From NCBI RefSeq assembly GCF_943788075.1, contig NZ_CALSOW010000001.1:293128-357127 (forward strand): a stretch of 64,000 bases of DNA, in the 5' to 3' direction. Shown piece after piece: positions 1 to 8,397 of this stretch. How positions within the stretch are numbered: position 1 is the stretch's first letter; each line of letters begins with the position of its first letter. The stretch is from an uncultured Candidatus Pelagibacter sp. Lineage in GTDB: Bacteria; Pseudomonadota; Alphaproteobacteria; Pelagibacterales; Pelagibacteraceae. Below the pieces are notes generated by a model. The model saw nothing but the letters and a program-made list of their open reading frames with translations. It made no database searches and was not told the DNA's origin. Made by a program: the position numbers and the translations under genes.

Positions 1-227
1 ATGACTGGATCTTCCTTAAAGTGACATTCAAAAAACCACAGCTCATCTTTGATATCTAGTTCAGCTTTTAACGATCCCTTATTAAAACTGCCATTATTAT
101 CATTGATCTCTGTTATTCTATCAAACATAAGCATTGGAGGAAGTGGTAATTTTGCGTTCCCCGGACCAAAAAGCTCACCATTTCCACATGTTATGAGGTC
201 ATTGTAGGTATATGAGTTTTTTTTCAT
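1..227 (-). CDS. fabA: 3-hydroxydecanoyl-ACP dehydratase FabA (5' part only, runs off the window)
   Basis: Reading the minus strand from an ATG at 227 gives 75 codons open to the window edge. The protein begins [20 protein letters not shown] and continues with PPMLMFDRI, then [13 protein letters not shown] at the edge. This matches the N-terminal third of FabA, the hotdog-fold dehydratase/isomerase that introduces the double bond in anaerobic-type unsaturated fatty acid synthesis. The catalytic His lies in the CHF motif; the second catalytic residue (Asp in the central helix) is outside the window. A good ribosome site (AAGGGAA, about 239-245) precedes the ATG. It is divergent from irr, an arrangement also found in other alphaproteobacteria. 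Truncation is due only to the window boundary. Confidence 0.9.
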   Translation of the reverse strand, partial: MKKNSYTYNDLITCGNGELFGPGNAKLPLPPMLMFDRITEINDNNGSFNKGSLKAELDIKDELWFFECHFKEDPV

Positions 228-298
228 AAAATTTGAGTTCCCTTAATACTTGATTTAATGATAATATAATATAATAAAACAGTATAATTTATTCTTAG

Positions 299-315
299 TT
301 TAGAATTATTATAAA
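299..315. promoter_or_regulatory. Irr-box-like palindrome in front of irr
   Basis: The 17-mer TTTAGAATTATTATAAA is a near-perfect inverted repeat around a central base: the left half is TTTAGAAT and the right half ATTATAAA. It resembles the iron control element consensus described for alphaproteobacterial Irr (TTTAGAAT/ATTCTAAA type). It lies downstream of a TATAAT at 283-288 and ends 5 bases before the irr ATG, a position that suits repression or autoregulation. The consensus is from memory; binding is inferred. Confidence 0.5.
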
Positions 316-320
316 CAATT

Positions 321-749
321 ATGACAAAAAACTGCAATTTTATTGATAAATTAAGAGAAGCTGGATTAAGACCCACTAAGCAAAGGGTAAAAATTTGTGA
401 AATATTATTTAATAGAGAAAAAACTTTTCATTTTACAATTAATGATCTTGCAAAAAAAATATCAGAAGATTTAAATGAAAAAATATCTTTAGCTACTGTT
501 TATAATACAGTTCACGCCATTCAAAAAAAAGGCTACCTTAAAGAGATCGCAATAAATAGCGATAAAAGCTATTTTGATACAAACACAACAGCTCACCATC
601 ACTTTTATGATGAGGATACTCACGAATTAATAGATTGTGACCAAAGCAACATTGATTCTATTAATGTTAAAAACAATATTACTGGAAAAAAAATTAATTC
701 AGTAGAAGTTTTGATTAAAGTTGCGAGTGATAATCAAAATCATAATTAA
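321..749 (+). CDS. irr: Fur-family iron-response regulator, Irr type
   Basis: A 142-residue Fur superfamily protein. The N-terminal winged helix has the LRPTKQRVKICEILF segment (about residues 16-30) and the recognition region LATVYNTVHAI (about 56-66). The dimerisation domain has the His cluster AHHHFYDEDTHELIDC (about 90-105), typical of the Irr branch. The CxxC pairs of classical zinc-binding Fur are absent, and no GCP haem motif is seen. In alphaproteobacteria Irr senses iron through haem availability and controls iron uptake, storage and haem genes. No clear Shine-Dalgarno precedes the ATG; an Irr-box-like palindrome occupies that space. It is divergent from fabA and followed by rubrerythrin, whose upstream region has a second such box. 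Assignment to Irr rather than another Fur branch is likely but not certain. Confidence 0.82.
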   Translation: MTKNCNFIDKLREAGLRPTKQRVKICEILFNREKTFHFTINDLAKKISEDLNEKISLATVYNTVHAIQKKGYLKEIAINSDKSYFDTNTTAHHHFYDEDTHELIDCDQSNIDSINVKNNITGKKINSVEVLIKVASDNQNHN

Positions 750-778
750 TTCAATAAAATCAATAACTTAAATTATAC

Positions 779-826
779 ATTATAATTATTCTAAACTATT
801 GACTTTAATTTTATAAGTATTATATG
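779..826 (+). promoter_or_regulatory. Irr-box-like palindrome and promoter of the rubrerythrin gene
   Basis: ATTATAATTATTCTAAA (779-795) matches the box in front of irr in reverse orientation; here the right half ATTCTAAA is the perfect half-site. It sits just upstream of a -35-like TTGACT at 799-804. A -10-like TATATG lies at 821-826 (16-base spacing), and AAGGAG stands before the ATG at 856. Placement immediately upstream of -35 could allow activation or steric repression. Function is inferred. Confidence 0.48.
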
Positions 827-855
827 TTCTCAATCATTAAATTAAGGAGAATAAA

Positions 856-1272
856 ATGTCATTAAAAGGAACAAAGACAAAAGAAAATCTAGAAGCAGCA
901 TTTGCAGGCGAAAGTCAAGCAAATAGAAGATATCTTTATTTTGCTCAAAAAGCAGACATCGAAGGTTACAATGATGTTGCATCAGTATTTAGATCAACAG
1001 CAGAAGGTGAAACAGGTCACGCACATGGTCACCTAGAATACTTGGAAGAAGTTGGTGATCCAGCTACTGGTTTACCAATAGGTGAAACAAAAGCTAATCT
1101 AGCATCAGCAGTACAAGGTGAAACACATGAATATACAGACATGTACCCTGGTATGGCTAAGACAGCTAGAGAAGAAGGTTTTGAAGAAATTGCTGATTGG
1201 TTTGAAACTTTAGCTAAAGCTGAAAAATCTCATGCTGGTAAATTCCAAAAAACTTTAGAATCTATTAGCTAA
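856..1272 (+). CDS. rbr: Rubrerythrin (diiron domain only)
   Basis: A 138-residue four-helix-bundle diiron protein. Iron ligands are visible in the expected order: GESQANRRY (residue 18 region), [10 protein letters not shown] (about 51), [11 protein letters not shown] (about 88) and AKAEKSHA (about 120). Rubrerythrins reduce hydrogen peroxide in the cytoplasm. The C-terminal rubredoxin domain of the classical form is missing, so electrons must come from another protein; the following Fe-S gene is an obvious candidate. The ribosome site AAGGAG is strong and codon use is cleaner than in neighbours, which suggests high expression. An Irr-box-like site lies in its promoter. A 10-bp hairpin separates it from the next gene. 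Confidence 0.93.
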   Translation: MSLKGTKTKENLEAAFAGESQANRRYLYFAQKADIEGYNDVASVFRSTAEGETGHAHGHLEYLEEVGDPATGLPIGETKANLASAVQGETHEYTDMYPGMAKTAREEGFEEIADWFETLAKAEKSHAGKFQKTLESIS

Positions 1273-1280
1273 TAAATTAC

Positions 1281-1308
1281 TTTAGTGGGCACTAACTTGC
1301 CCACTAAA
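1281..1308 (+). terminator. Hairpin after rubrerythrin, possible attenuator or processing site
   Basis: TTTAGTGGGC and GCCCACTAAA form a perfect 10-bp stem with an 8-base loop, 8 bases after the rubrerythrin stop codon. There is no downstream T run (TACTCAAAAAAA follows), so it is a poor intrinsic terminator. It more likely stabilises the rubrerythrin mRNA 3' end or partly reduces read-through into the Fe-S gene at 1334. Confidence 0.55.
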
Positions 1309-1333
1309 TACTCAAAAAAATTCAATTTAAATT

Positions 1334-2665
1334 ATGAGCAAAGAAGGAAGCTTAGACGCCCCTATTCGACATCCAATAGATTTTGAACATCCTGATTTTT
1401 TAAATCCTGAAAAGTTAGATGCTGAAATGAGAAGAGCATTTGACATCTGCCATGGCTGCAGAAGATGTTTTAATTTATGTGACTCGTTTCCAAAACTATT
1501 CGATATGATTGATGAGTCTGAAAATGAGGATGTTGAAAGCTTAAAAAGTGAACAATTTGAACCTGTTGTTGATGCGTGCACTTTATGTGATATGTGTTTT
1601 ATGACTAAGTGTCCGTATGTGCCTCCTCATGATTTTGATTTAGATTTTCCTCACTTGATGTTGAGATATAGAACAGCTCAGAAAAAATTAGGAAAATTGC
1701 CGAGTGTACCAACACAATTAGCCCAAATAGATAGAAATGCGAAAATTGGTGTCATGTTTTCAAAATTAGTTAACTGGGCTTCTAGCATTAAAAACAAATT
1801 TTTTAGAAAAATTTTAGAGATTGTTGCTGGAATTGATAAAAGAGTTCAACTACCAAAATATAATTCAGAAACATTTTCGAATTTTTTTAAAAAAAATAAA
1901 GATCAAATAAATTTTCAAACTCTAAATAAAGATAGAAAGGTTGTAATTTATACTACTTGCTTCGTGAATTTTAATAAAAAAAATACAGGAGTTGCAGCTC
2001 TAAAAGTTTTAAAAAAGAATGGAGTTGAGGTTCAAGAGGCTTATCCAGGATGTTGTGGTATGCCTTTTTTAGAACAAGCAGATCTGCCTAAAGTGGTGGA
2101 ACAAGCAAAGAAAGTATCTAAAGATTTATTAGAGTGGGTCGATAAAGGTTATAAAGTAATCACTTTAACAGCCAGTTGTGGTTTGATGTTAAAATTTGAA
2201 TGGCCACTTTTATCACCTAAAGATGAAAATATTAAAAGATTATCATCAAATACTATGGATATTGACGAATACGTTGTTGATATAGCAAACAACGAAGGCT
2301 TGGCTGATGGATTACAAGAAATAGATGGTGGTGTTACAGTTCACAATGCTTGTCATGCAAGAGCACAAAATATGGGTATCAAATCAAGAGATATGCTGAA
2401 ACTTATTCCAAATGTTAAGTTGGATGTTGTTGAAAGATGTGCAGGCCATGGAGGTACGTTTGGTGTGATGAAAGATACTCATGATTTGGCAAATAAAGTT
2501 GGAAGACCAACGGCAAGACAAATTAAAAATAAGAATAATAAATATATGGCTTCAGATTGTCCACTTGCAGGTAAACACTTGAAGCAATTAGAGGTTGATA
2601 CAAATATTTCTAATGATGAGGCGTTACATCCTATCGAATTAATGGCAAAAAGTTATAGACTATAA
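1334..2665 (+). CDS. Fe-S oxidoreductase with CCG domains (heterodisulfide reductase / GlpC-like)
   Basis: A 443-residue protein. The N-terminal ferredoxin-like part carries two [4Fe-4S] cysteine sets, CHGCRRCFNLC (about 39-49) and CTLCDMCFMTKCP (about 82-94). The C-terminal half has two cysteine-rich CCG domains, seen as YPGCCGMPF (about 236-244) and CHARAQNMG with CAGHGG (about 340-375). This is the architecture of HdrD and the anaerobic glycerol-3-phosphate dehydrogenase subunit C. No glpA or glpB is nearby. It lies between rubrerythrin and a DUF3501 gene, so a role in passing electrons to rubrerythrin is a reasonable inference. The ATG at 1334 has no strong ribosome site, which fits translation within a shared transcript. 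Confidence 0.85.
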   Translation: MSKEGSLDAPIRHPIDFEHPDFLNPEKLDAEMRRAFDICHGCRRCFNLCDSFPKLFDMIDESENEDVESLKSEQFEPVVDACTLCDMCFMTKCPYVPPHDFDLDFPHLMLRYRTAQKKLGKLPSVPTQLAQIDRNAKIGVMFSKLVNWASSIKNKFFRKILEIVAGIDKRVQLPKYNSETFSNFFKKNKDQINFQTLNKDRKVVIYTTCFVNFNKKNTGVAALKVLKKNGVEVQEAYPGCCGMPFLEQADLPKVVEQAKKVSKDLLEWVDKGYKVITLTASCGLMLKFEWPLLSPKDENIKRLSSNTMDIDEYVVDIANNEGLADGLQEIDGGVTVHNACHARAQNMGIKSRDMLKLIPNVKLDVVERCAGHGGTFGVMKDTHDLANKVGRPTARQIKNKNNKYMASDCPLAGKHLKQLEVDTNISNDEALHPIELMAKSYRL

Positions 2666-2667
2666 TT

Positions 2668-3261
2668 ATGCCTAGAGAAAAAAGAGAAATTCTAAAAGAA
2701 GACATTATGCCTTTAGATGTCTACATAAAAAATAGAAAAGAGCTTAGAAAAAATATCGTTAACTTTAAAAAAGATAGAAGAATAGCACTGGGTCCATATG
2801 CTACTTTTTATTTTGAAAGCTACGAAACAATGTTAGCACAAGTTCAAGAGATGCTTTACATTGAAAAAGGTGGAGATGAACAATTAAAAGATGAACTTAC
2901 AGCTTATAATCCATTAATACCCAATGGAAAAGAACTGACAGCTACATTAATGTTTGAAATTGATAATCCAGTTTCAAGAGCTGCGTTTTTAAGCAAGGTT
3001 GGAGGAATAGAAGAAAAAGTTTTTATTAAAATTAATGGTCAGTCTATTAAAGCAATCCCAGAAGAAGATGTTGACAGAACTTCTGCAGAGGGAAAAGCTT
3101 CTTCAGTTCAATTTATACATTTTGAATTTAGTGACGATCAAATTCAAAAGTTCAAATCAGACGGTGTTGGAGTTGAGATCGGGATAGATCATAAAGAATA
3201 TTCACATACAACAAAATTAAGTTTAGCAAACATAAGTTCTTTATCAGCTGATTTTAGTTAA
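2668..3261 (+). CDS. DUF3501 family protein
   Basis: A 197-residue soluble protein starting 2 bases after the Fe-S gene. It matches my recollection of DUF3501: a basic N-terminus with the RRIALGPYATFYFESYETM segment (about 37-55), MLYIEKGG, ELTAYNPLIPNGKELTATLM, and FSDDQI near the end. No enzymatic motif, signal peptide or membrane segment is visible. The family commonly sits beside rubrerythrin and CCG-domain Fe-S genes, as here, so it is probably an accessory of the same redox system; its activity is unknown. Its last 8 bases overlap the convergent SH3 gene. Confidence 0.8.
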   Translation: MPREKREILKEDIMPLDVYIKNRKELRKNIVNFKKDRRIALGPYATFYFESYETMLAQVQEMLYIEKGGDEQLKDELTAYNPLIPNGKELTATLMFEIDNPVSRAAFLSKVGGIEEKVFIKINGQSIKAIPEEDVDRTSAEGKASSVQFIHFEFSDDQIQKFKSDGVGVEIGIDHKEYSHTTKLSLANISSLSADFS

Positions 3262-3697
3262 TTAAGCCCCAAATATTGTTAGTTTTAATCCATCCTCGAT
3301 AATCATTCGATTTGATCTTACACCATTTTTCCTGACATTTATCGATAATTAATAGTCTGCCCTTCTCTATTTGAGCTATAGGTTTTGCAAAAGAAGTTGG
3401 TTCTTTAAATAAAACTTTATTTTGCATTGTAATAACAGAATTATTTTTTTTTAATTGTGAAATATGTATCCAGCCACTGTTATTTTTTAAATCAATTATT
3501 CTTCTAAAATTTTCTTTTTTATCTATTTGTTTCAAAGGAAAGTTAATTTTCCTATAAACATATTTGATATCTGAGTCAAAACTAGGACCATAACGAACAT
3601 TAACTTTATTTTTTTTTAAAGAAACAAAAGTTTCTTCAGCAAAAGAAGATGATATTATAATTATTAAACAAAATAGTGTGTAAATAATTTTATACAT
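3254..3697 (-). CDS. Exported bacterial SH3-domain protein
   Basis: A 147-residue protein with an N-terminal signal peptide (about 1-20, ending SSSFA before EET). Two SH3-like repeats follow: VNVRYGPSFDSDIKYVY with GWIHISQL, then ITMQNKVLFKEPTS with CKIKSNDYRGWIKTNNIWG. This is the SH3_4 (DUF1058) type, periplasmic and probably cell-wall associated, with no known catalysis. It starts at the stop of the MoeB/ThiF-like gene and converges on DUF3501 with an 8-base overlap. Confidence 0.78.
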   Translation of the reverse strand: MYKIIYTLFCLIIIISSSFAEETFVSLKKNKVNVRYGPSFDSDIKYVYRKINFPLKQIDKKENFRRIIDLKNNSGWIHISQLKKNNSVITMQNKVLFKEPTSFAKPIAQIEKGRLLIIDKCQEKWCKIKSNDYRGWIKTNNIWGLIN

Positions 3698-4452
3698 TAA
3701 TTACAAATACATTTTTTTCTTCTATTAAATTTTACTTTTCGAAAGTTTAAATTTAAAAAATCTAAAATTAAAATATATCCATTTAAATCTTTTCCAATAT
3801 TTAAAATATTTTTTATAACCTCGTTTGCTTGCATAGTGCCAATAATACCAGCCACAGTCCCAAGTATTCCTTCATATTCACAATTTAATATATCATCAGA
3901 AATAGTTTCTTCTTGATAAAAACATCTTAAACAAGGATTTTTTTTATTATTAAAATCTAAAGTAAATATATGACCATCAAATTTACTTATAGCTCCAGTT
4001 ACTAAAAATTTTTTATACTTTAGACTTATATCGTTTATTAAAAATTTTGTTTCAAAATTATCTGTACCATCAACAATATAATCATAATTTTTAATAATTT
4101 TTTTAAATTTCTTTTTATCTAACTTAAAATTATAAATATTAATTTTAGTTTTAGGATTAATGTTAGCTAATTTTTTTTTTGCAGCTTTAACTTTTAATTT
4201 TCCTAAATCTTTTTCATCATATAAAGTTTGTCGATGAATATTGGAAAGACTAACTAAATCATGATCAACAATTCCTAGAGATCCAACCCCTGATCTGGTT
4301 AAAAATTCGGCAACTGGACAACCTAATCCCCCCATACCAATTATTAATATTTTTGAGTTAAAAATTTTTTTTTGACCTAGAATGCCTATATTTTTTAAAA
4401 TAATCTGTCTTGAATACTTCTCAAGTTGATTTTTACTTAATTTTGAACTCAT
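3697..4452 (-). CDS. E1-like adenylyltransferase, HesA/MoeB/ThiF family
   Basis: A 251-residue protein with the Rossmann ATP motif GMGGLGCPVAEFLTRSG (about 39-55), the SNIHRQTLY Arg motif (about 68-76) and DGTDNFETKFLIND (about 127-140). Zinc-ligand pairs are CLRC (about 175) and a C-terminal CIC ending the chain. Such enzymes adenylate the C-terminal glycine of MoaD or ThiS for molybdopterin or thiamine sulfur transfer. No rhodanese domain is fused, unlike many MoeB proteins. Partner genes are not in the window, so MoeB versus ThiF cannot be decided. The ATG overlaps the dut stop (ATGA), implying translational coupling. Confidence 0.85.
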   Translation of the reverse strand: MSSKLSKNQLEKYSRQIILKNIGILGQKKIFNSKILIIGMGGLGCPVAEFLTRSGVGSLGIVDHDLVSLSNIHRQTLYDEKDLGKLKVKAAKKKLANINPKTKINIYNFKLDKKKFKKIIKNYDYIVDGTDNFETKFLINDISLKYKKFLVTGAISKFDGHIFTLDFNNKKNPCLRCFYQEETISDDILNCEYEGILGTVAGIIGTMQANEVIKNILNIGKDLNGYILILDFLNLNFRKVKFNRRKKCICN

Positions 4453-4886
4453 TTTCCAGTTGAGCCAAATCCACCTTCTCCTCTAACTGTTTCAGGTAAA
4501 GTATCTGTTTCTTCTAAATTCATTTTAATAACAGGAGTTAAAATCATTTGAGCTATCCTATCCTTATTATTTATTACAAAATCAGCATCACCATGATTGT
4601 AAAGAATAACTTTAATCTCACCTCTATAATCGCTGTCTATTGTTCCTGGAGTGTTTAAAACACTAATATTATTTTTAGCAGCCAAACCAGATCTCGGCCT
4701 AATTTGAATCTCAAATTCATTAGGGAATGCAACAGATATACCTGTTGGGATTAAACTAGAATTTTGAGGTTTAATTGTTATTTGATCATTTATAAAAGCC
4801 ATTAAATCCATGCCCGATGCCCCGTTAGTTTTATATGCAGGCAACTCAACAGATGAGTTTAATTTTTTTATAAGAACTTTTGTCAT
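4449..4886 (-). CDS. dut: dUTP diphosphatase
   Basis: A 145-residue trimeric dUTPase with all five family motifs in order: GASGMDLMAF, PRSGLAAKN, NTPGTIDSDYRGEI (uracil pocket and catalytic Asp), RIAQMILTPV, and the C-terminal Arg/Gly-rich RGEGGFGSTGK. It hydrolyses dUTP to dUMP, feeding thymidylate synthesis and preventing uracil incorporation. Length is typical. It sits in the conserved ubiE-ubiB-coaBC-dut run; its start abuts the coaBC stop and its stop overlaps the next gene. Confidence 0.96.
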   Translation of the reverse strand: MTKVLIKKLNSSVELPAYKTNGASGMDLMAFINDQITIKPQNSSLIPTGISVAFPNEFEIQIRPRSGLAAKNNISVLNTPGTIDSDYRGEIKVILYNHGDADFVINNKDRIAQMILTPVIKMNLEETDTLPETVRGEGGFGSTGK

Positions 4887-6085
4887 TAATTTAACTGATT
4901 AATTATTCTATCAACTATTTCATCAGATATTTCAGATTTCTTTTTATAGGCAAGTTTTTCTTTGTTTTTGTCACTATAGTGAATCGTTACTTCATTAAAG
5001 TCAGAATTAAATCCAATTTTTTTATTGGATACATCGTTTGCAATAATCCAGTCACAATTTTTGTTATTTAATTTTGTTTCAGCATTATTTTCAATATTAT
5101 CTGTTTCTGCTGCAAATCCTATAACAAGTTCTGGTCTCATAGAATTATGGTTTGAAACATAACTCAATATATCTACATTTTTTTCTAAATTTAAATTTAA
5201 TGATTCCTGCTTTTTTATTTTATATTTATATTTTTTATTAATCTTAAAATCAGCTACTGCCGCAGAAAAAACCGCTACATTGGCAGGCAAATTTTTTTGA
5301 GTTTCTAGTAACATTTCATCTGCAGTTTCAACCTCGATAAGTTTAATATTATCTTCAACTTTCAAATTAGTAGGGCCTGAGATAAGAGTTGTGTCAAAAC
5401 CTTTTTTAGATAAAGATTTAGCAATTTCATACCCTTGTTTACCACTAGATTTATTTGTAATAAATCTTACCGGATCAATGTACTCGTTTGTTGGACCAGC
5501 TGTAACTAGTGCTTTTAATTTTTTATTTTTTTTAAGATTTGAGAAATAATTATTTATTTCGTTAGAAATTTTATCAGGGTCAGACATTTTTCCTTCACCA
5601 TACTCTCCACAAGCCATTTCACCAATTTCTGGACCGATAAGTTTATAACCATAATTAATTAGTTTTTTTAAGTTTTGTTTTGTAGATTGATGCTCCCACA
5701 TTCTAACATTCATTGCTGGGGCTAAATAAATTTCTTTGTTAGATGCTAATACCACAGTTGATGCTAGATCATCAGTTGTTCCTTGAGCTAATTTCGAAAT
5801 AGTGTTTGCTGTAGCTGGTGCAATTAAGATCACATCTGCCCATCTTGATAAAGCAATATGATCCATTTCCGTTTCATTTTCGATACTAAATAAATCGCTA
5901 TAAACTTTACCTTGTGAAAGGGATGCAACCGAAAGAGGTGTTATAAATTCTTTAGCACTGTTGGTTAAAATTGTTTTAATTTCTGCTCCATTCTTTTTGA
6001 AAAGTCTAATTGTTTCAAGGCTTTTATAAGCAGAAATTCCACCACAAATTATATACAAAATTTTTTTGTCCATCAGATTTTTCAT
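4886..6085 (-). CDS. coaBC: Bifunctional phosphopantothenoylcysteine decarboxylase/synthetase
   Basis: A 399-residue fused CoaC-CoaB. The N-terminal flavin decarboxylase half has GGISAYKSLE (about 15-24), APAMNVRMWEH (about 122-132) and GEMACGEYGEGKM (about 156-168). The C-terminal synthetase half has VTAGPTNEYIDPVRFITNKS (about 194-213) and FSAAVADF. It makes 4'-phosphopantetheine from 4'-phosphopantothenate, cysteine and CTP on the way to coenzyme A. A second Met (residue 5) could also start the protein. It lies 8 bases downstream of ubiB. Confidence 0.95.
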   Translation of the reverse strand: MKNLMDKKILYIICGGISAYKSLETIRLFKKNGAEIKTILTNSAKEFITPLSVASLSQGKVYSDLFSIENETEMDHIALSRWADVILIAPATANTISKLAQGTTDDLASTVVLASNKEIYLAPAMNVRMWEHQSTKQNLKKLINYGYKLIGPEIGEMACGEYGEGKMSDPDKISNEINNYFSNLKKNKKLKALVTAGPTNEYIDPVRFITNKSSGKQGYEIAKSLSKKGFDTTLISGPTNLKVEDNIKLIEVETADEMLLETQKNLPANVAVFSAAVADFKINKKYKYKIKKQESLNLNLEKNVDILSYVSNHNSMRPELVIGFAAETDNIENNAETKLNNKNCDWIIANDVSNKKIGFNSDFNEVTIHYSDKNKEKLAYKKKSEISDEIVDRIINQLN

Positions 6086-6093
6086 TTGCCGAA

Positions 6094-7662
6094 TTAAAAT
6101 ACCAATAACCCTACAATTACAAGAACTAATAAACCAATAATAGATTGATTTCTAAAAGCAGTCATTTCAGATTTCTTATTATTTAAGGCCGTGTAAGAAT
6201 TTGAGTTTTGTGGGATCTGACCACTGGCTAAAAATGTTAAAGCTTGATTAGCTTTATCCATAATCTCAGGAAATTCTGGTAATCTTTTAACAACCTCAGA
6301 TGTATTACTTAAAGTATCTTTGATTGTGTTCATCGGATCTTTTGTTTCTCTTAACCAACTCTCAAGTACTGGTTTAGACGTTGTCCATATATTAGTATCC
6401 GGATTTAATTTCCTTGCAACACCCTCAACCACAACCATAGTTTTCTGTAACATTAATAATTGAGGTTGAGTTTGCATGTTAAATTTTTCAGTTACATCAA
6501 ATAATTGTTTTAGTAATTTGCCACCGGATATATCTTTAACTGCTTGCCCAAATATGGGCTCTCCTATTGATCTTAAAGCTTGAGCCAAATCATCAATTGG
6601 AACATTGTTTGGAACTAATCCAGCTATCAAATGTACTTCTGCAACTTTTCTGTAGTCTCTTTGAATAAATCCATATAAAATTTCAGCCAAAAACCTCTTA
6701 CTAACTTTGTCTAATCTACCCATTATACCAAAATCTATGGGAGCTATTTGACCACTATTATCAATGAAAATATTTCCTTGATGCATGTCGGCATGAAAAA
6801 AACCATCTCTTACAGCGTGCCTTAGAAAGTGTTGAATAATGTCTTCTGCAATTTTATTTGTATCTAAATTTCTATTTTTTAATTCCTCAGTCTCTCTTAT
6901 AGATACACCATCAATCCAATCAAGTGTCATTACATTTTCACTAGTAAAATTCCAATAAATTTGAGGAACTTTAAACCCAGCATCATTTTTAGTATTTTCT
7001 GAATATTCATTAGCGGCAGCTGCTTCAAATCTTAAATCCATTTCAAGATTTGTTATTTCTTTTAATAAAAATACAACTTCAACAAGTTTCAATCTTTTCG
7101 TTTTTTTTACAAATGACTCAACAATAAAAGCAAATAGCATCATTGCATCAATTTCTTCATTAAATGTTTTTTTAATATCTGGCCTTAAAATCTTTATTGC
7201 TACATCTTTAATTGTTCCATTATCATTAATTTTAGCTTTGTGTACCTGAGCTATTGATGCTGCTGCAACAGGTTCACTTAAATCAATTATTGAATTATAG
7301 GTTTCTTCGCCAAGATCTTTTTTAATTATTTCCTGTGCTTGGTTAATAGAAAAAGGTGGAAGGCGGTCTTGTAAATTTTCAAGTTTAGTTGATAATTCTT
7401 CACCAATAATATCAGGTCTCGTTGCTAAAAATTGTCCAAGCTTTATAAATGTGGTGCCCATAGACTCTAGAGAATTAGATAATCTCTCCCCCTCATTTGT
7501 ATTTAATTTTTGCTGATTATTTTTAGCAAATGAAATTGAAAGTAATTGAAATAATATCGTTATTGCAACAGGTGGTTTTTTAAATTTTGAAGCAATGTTC
7601 AAGATATCTGACTTGGCAATCTTTCTTCCCAATTTAAATAAAGTTATGAGTTTTTTGATCAT
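6094..7662 (-). CDS. ubiB: UbiB-family atypical kinase for ubiquinone biosynthesis
   Basis: A 522-residue protein starting MIKKLITLF. This start gives a TAATG overlap with the ubiE stop; a Met four codons upstream (7674) is possible but its bases GGAAGT look like the ribosome site. The ABC1/UbiB signature is clear: the Ala-rich EPVAAASIAQVHKA loop, GTTFIKLGQFLATRPD (the KxGQ motif), then HADMHQGNIFID and PIDFGIMGRL. Two hydrophobic segments at the C-terminus (about 500-520) would anchor it in the inner membrane. It supports coenzyme Q biosynthesis, probably as an ATPase. Context ubiE-ubiB is classical. Confidence 0.94.
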   Translation of the reverse strand: MIKKLITLFKLGRKIAKSDILNIASKFKKPPVAITILFQLLSISFAKNNQQKLNTNEGERLSNSLESMGTTFIKLGQFLATRPDIIGEELSTKLENLQDRLPPFSINQAQEIIKKDLGEETYNSIIDLSEPVAAASIAQVHKAKINDNGTIKDVAIKILRPDIKKTFNEEIDAMMLFAFIVESFVKKTKRLKLVEVVFLLKEITNLEMDLRFEAAAANEYSENTKNDAGFKVPQIYWNFTSENVMTLDWIDGVSIRETEELKNRNLDTNKIAEDIIQHFLRHAVRDGFFHADMHQGNIFIDNSGQIAPIDFGIMGRLDKVSKRFLAEILYGFIQRDYRKVAEVHLIAGLVPNNVPIDDLAQALRSIGEPIFGQAVKDISGGKLLKQLFDVTEKFNMQTQPQLLMLQKTMVVVEGVARKLNPDTNIWTTSKPVLESWLRETKDPMNTIKDTLSNTSEVVKRLPEFPEIMDKANQALTFLASGQIPQNSNSYTALNNKKSEMTAFRNQSIIGLLVLVIVGLLVF

Positions 7663-8366
7663 TAGTACTTCCATCCACTATGGATTGAAACAATTCCCCC
7701 AGAAAAGTTTCTGTAAGAACATTTTTGAAAATTATTATTTTTCATTAATTCAATTAATTCTTCTTGGTTAATAAATTGCTCTATACTTTTTACTAAGTAT
7801 TCATAGGGCTCTTTTTCACCAACAACAAATTGACCAACAATTGGAATTAGTTTTGAGTAATTTTTATAAATAAAATCAAGATTTGAGTTCTGTATTTTTG
7901 AAAATTCTAAGCATAAGTATCTTCCGCCTGGTTTTAAAACTCTATATGCTTCAGAAAGCGCTTTGTTTAAGTTTTTTGTGTTTCTTAGTCCAAAACTAAT
8001 ACTATAAAAATCAAATTTATTGTCTTCAAAGGGTAATTTTTCTGCAGGAGAAATAACCCAATTAATATTTTTGTAATTAGAGAGCTTTTTTTTACCTTGG
8101 GTTACCATTCCTTTGTTTGGATCAACACAAGTAATTTCACTATTTTTATCGGTACTGTCTAAATAGAGTTTACCTATGTCACCTGTCCCACAAGCCACAT
8201 CAATTAAATTTTTACCCAAGGATGGGTTCATCATATTTATTAGATTTTTTTTCCATAACCTATGCACACCAAGTGACATAAAATCATTCATAAGGTCATA
8301 TTTATTGTAGACTTGATCAAATACTCCCTCTACAAGGCCCTTTTTATTTTGAAGATATTGTTGCAT
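7662..8366 (-). CDS. ubiE: Ubiquinone/menaquinone C-methyltransferase
   Basis: A 234-residue class I SAM-dependent methyltransferase. It has YDLMNDFMSLGVHRLWK (about 24-40), the SAM motif DVACGTGDIGKL (about 57-68), and SFGLRNTKNLNKALSE with VLKPGGRYLCLEFSK (about 128-160), all diagnostic of UbiE/Coq5. It methylates the benzoquinol ring in ubiquinone synthesis. It heads a minus-strand run (ubiE-ubiB-coaBC-dut-E1-SH3) and is divergent from mutM with only 31 bases between start codons. Confidence 0.96.
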   Translation of the reverse strand: MQQYLQNKKGLVEGVFDQVYNKYDLMNDFMSLGVHRLWKKNLINMMNPSLGKNLIDVACGTGDIGKLYLDSTDKNSEITCVDPNKGMVTQGKKKLSNYKNINWVISPAEKLPFEDNKFDFYSISFGLRNTKNLNKALSEAYRVLKPGGRYLCLEFSKIQNSNLDFIYKNYSKLIPIVGQFVVGEKEPYEYLVKSIEQFINQEELIELMKNNNFQKCSYRNFSGGIVSIHSGWKY

Positions 8367-8397
8367 AAAAAAAAATATATATTCAATATAGTGTGAA

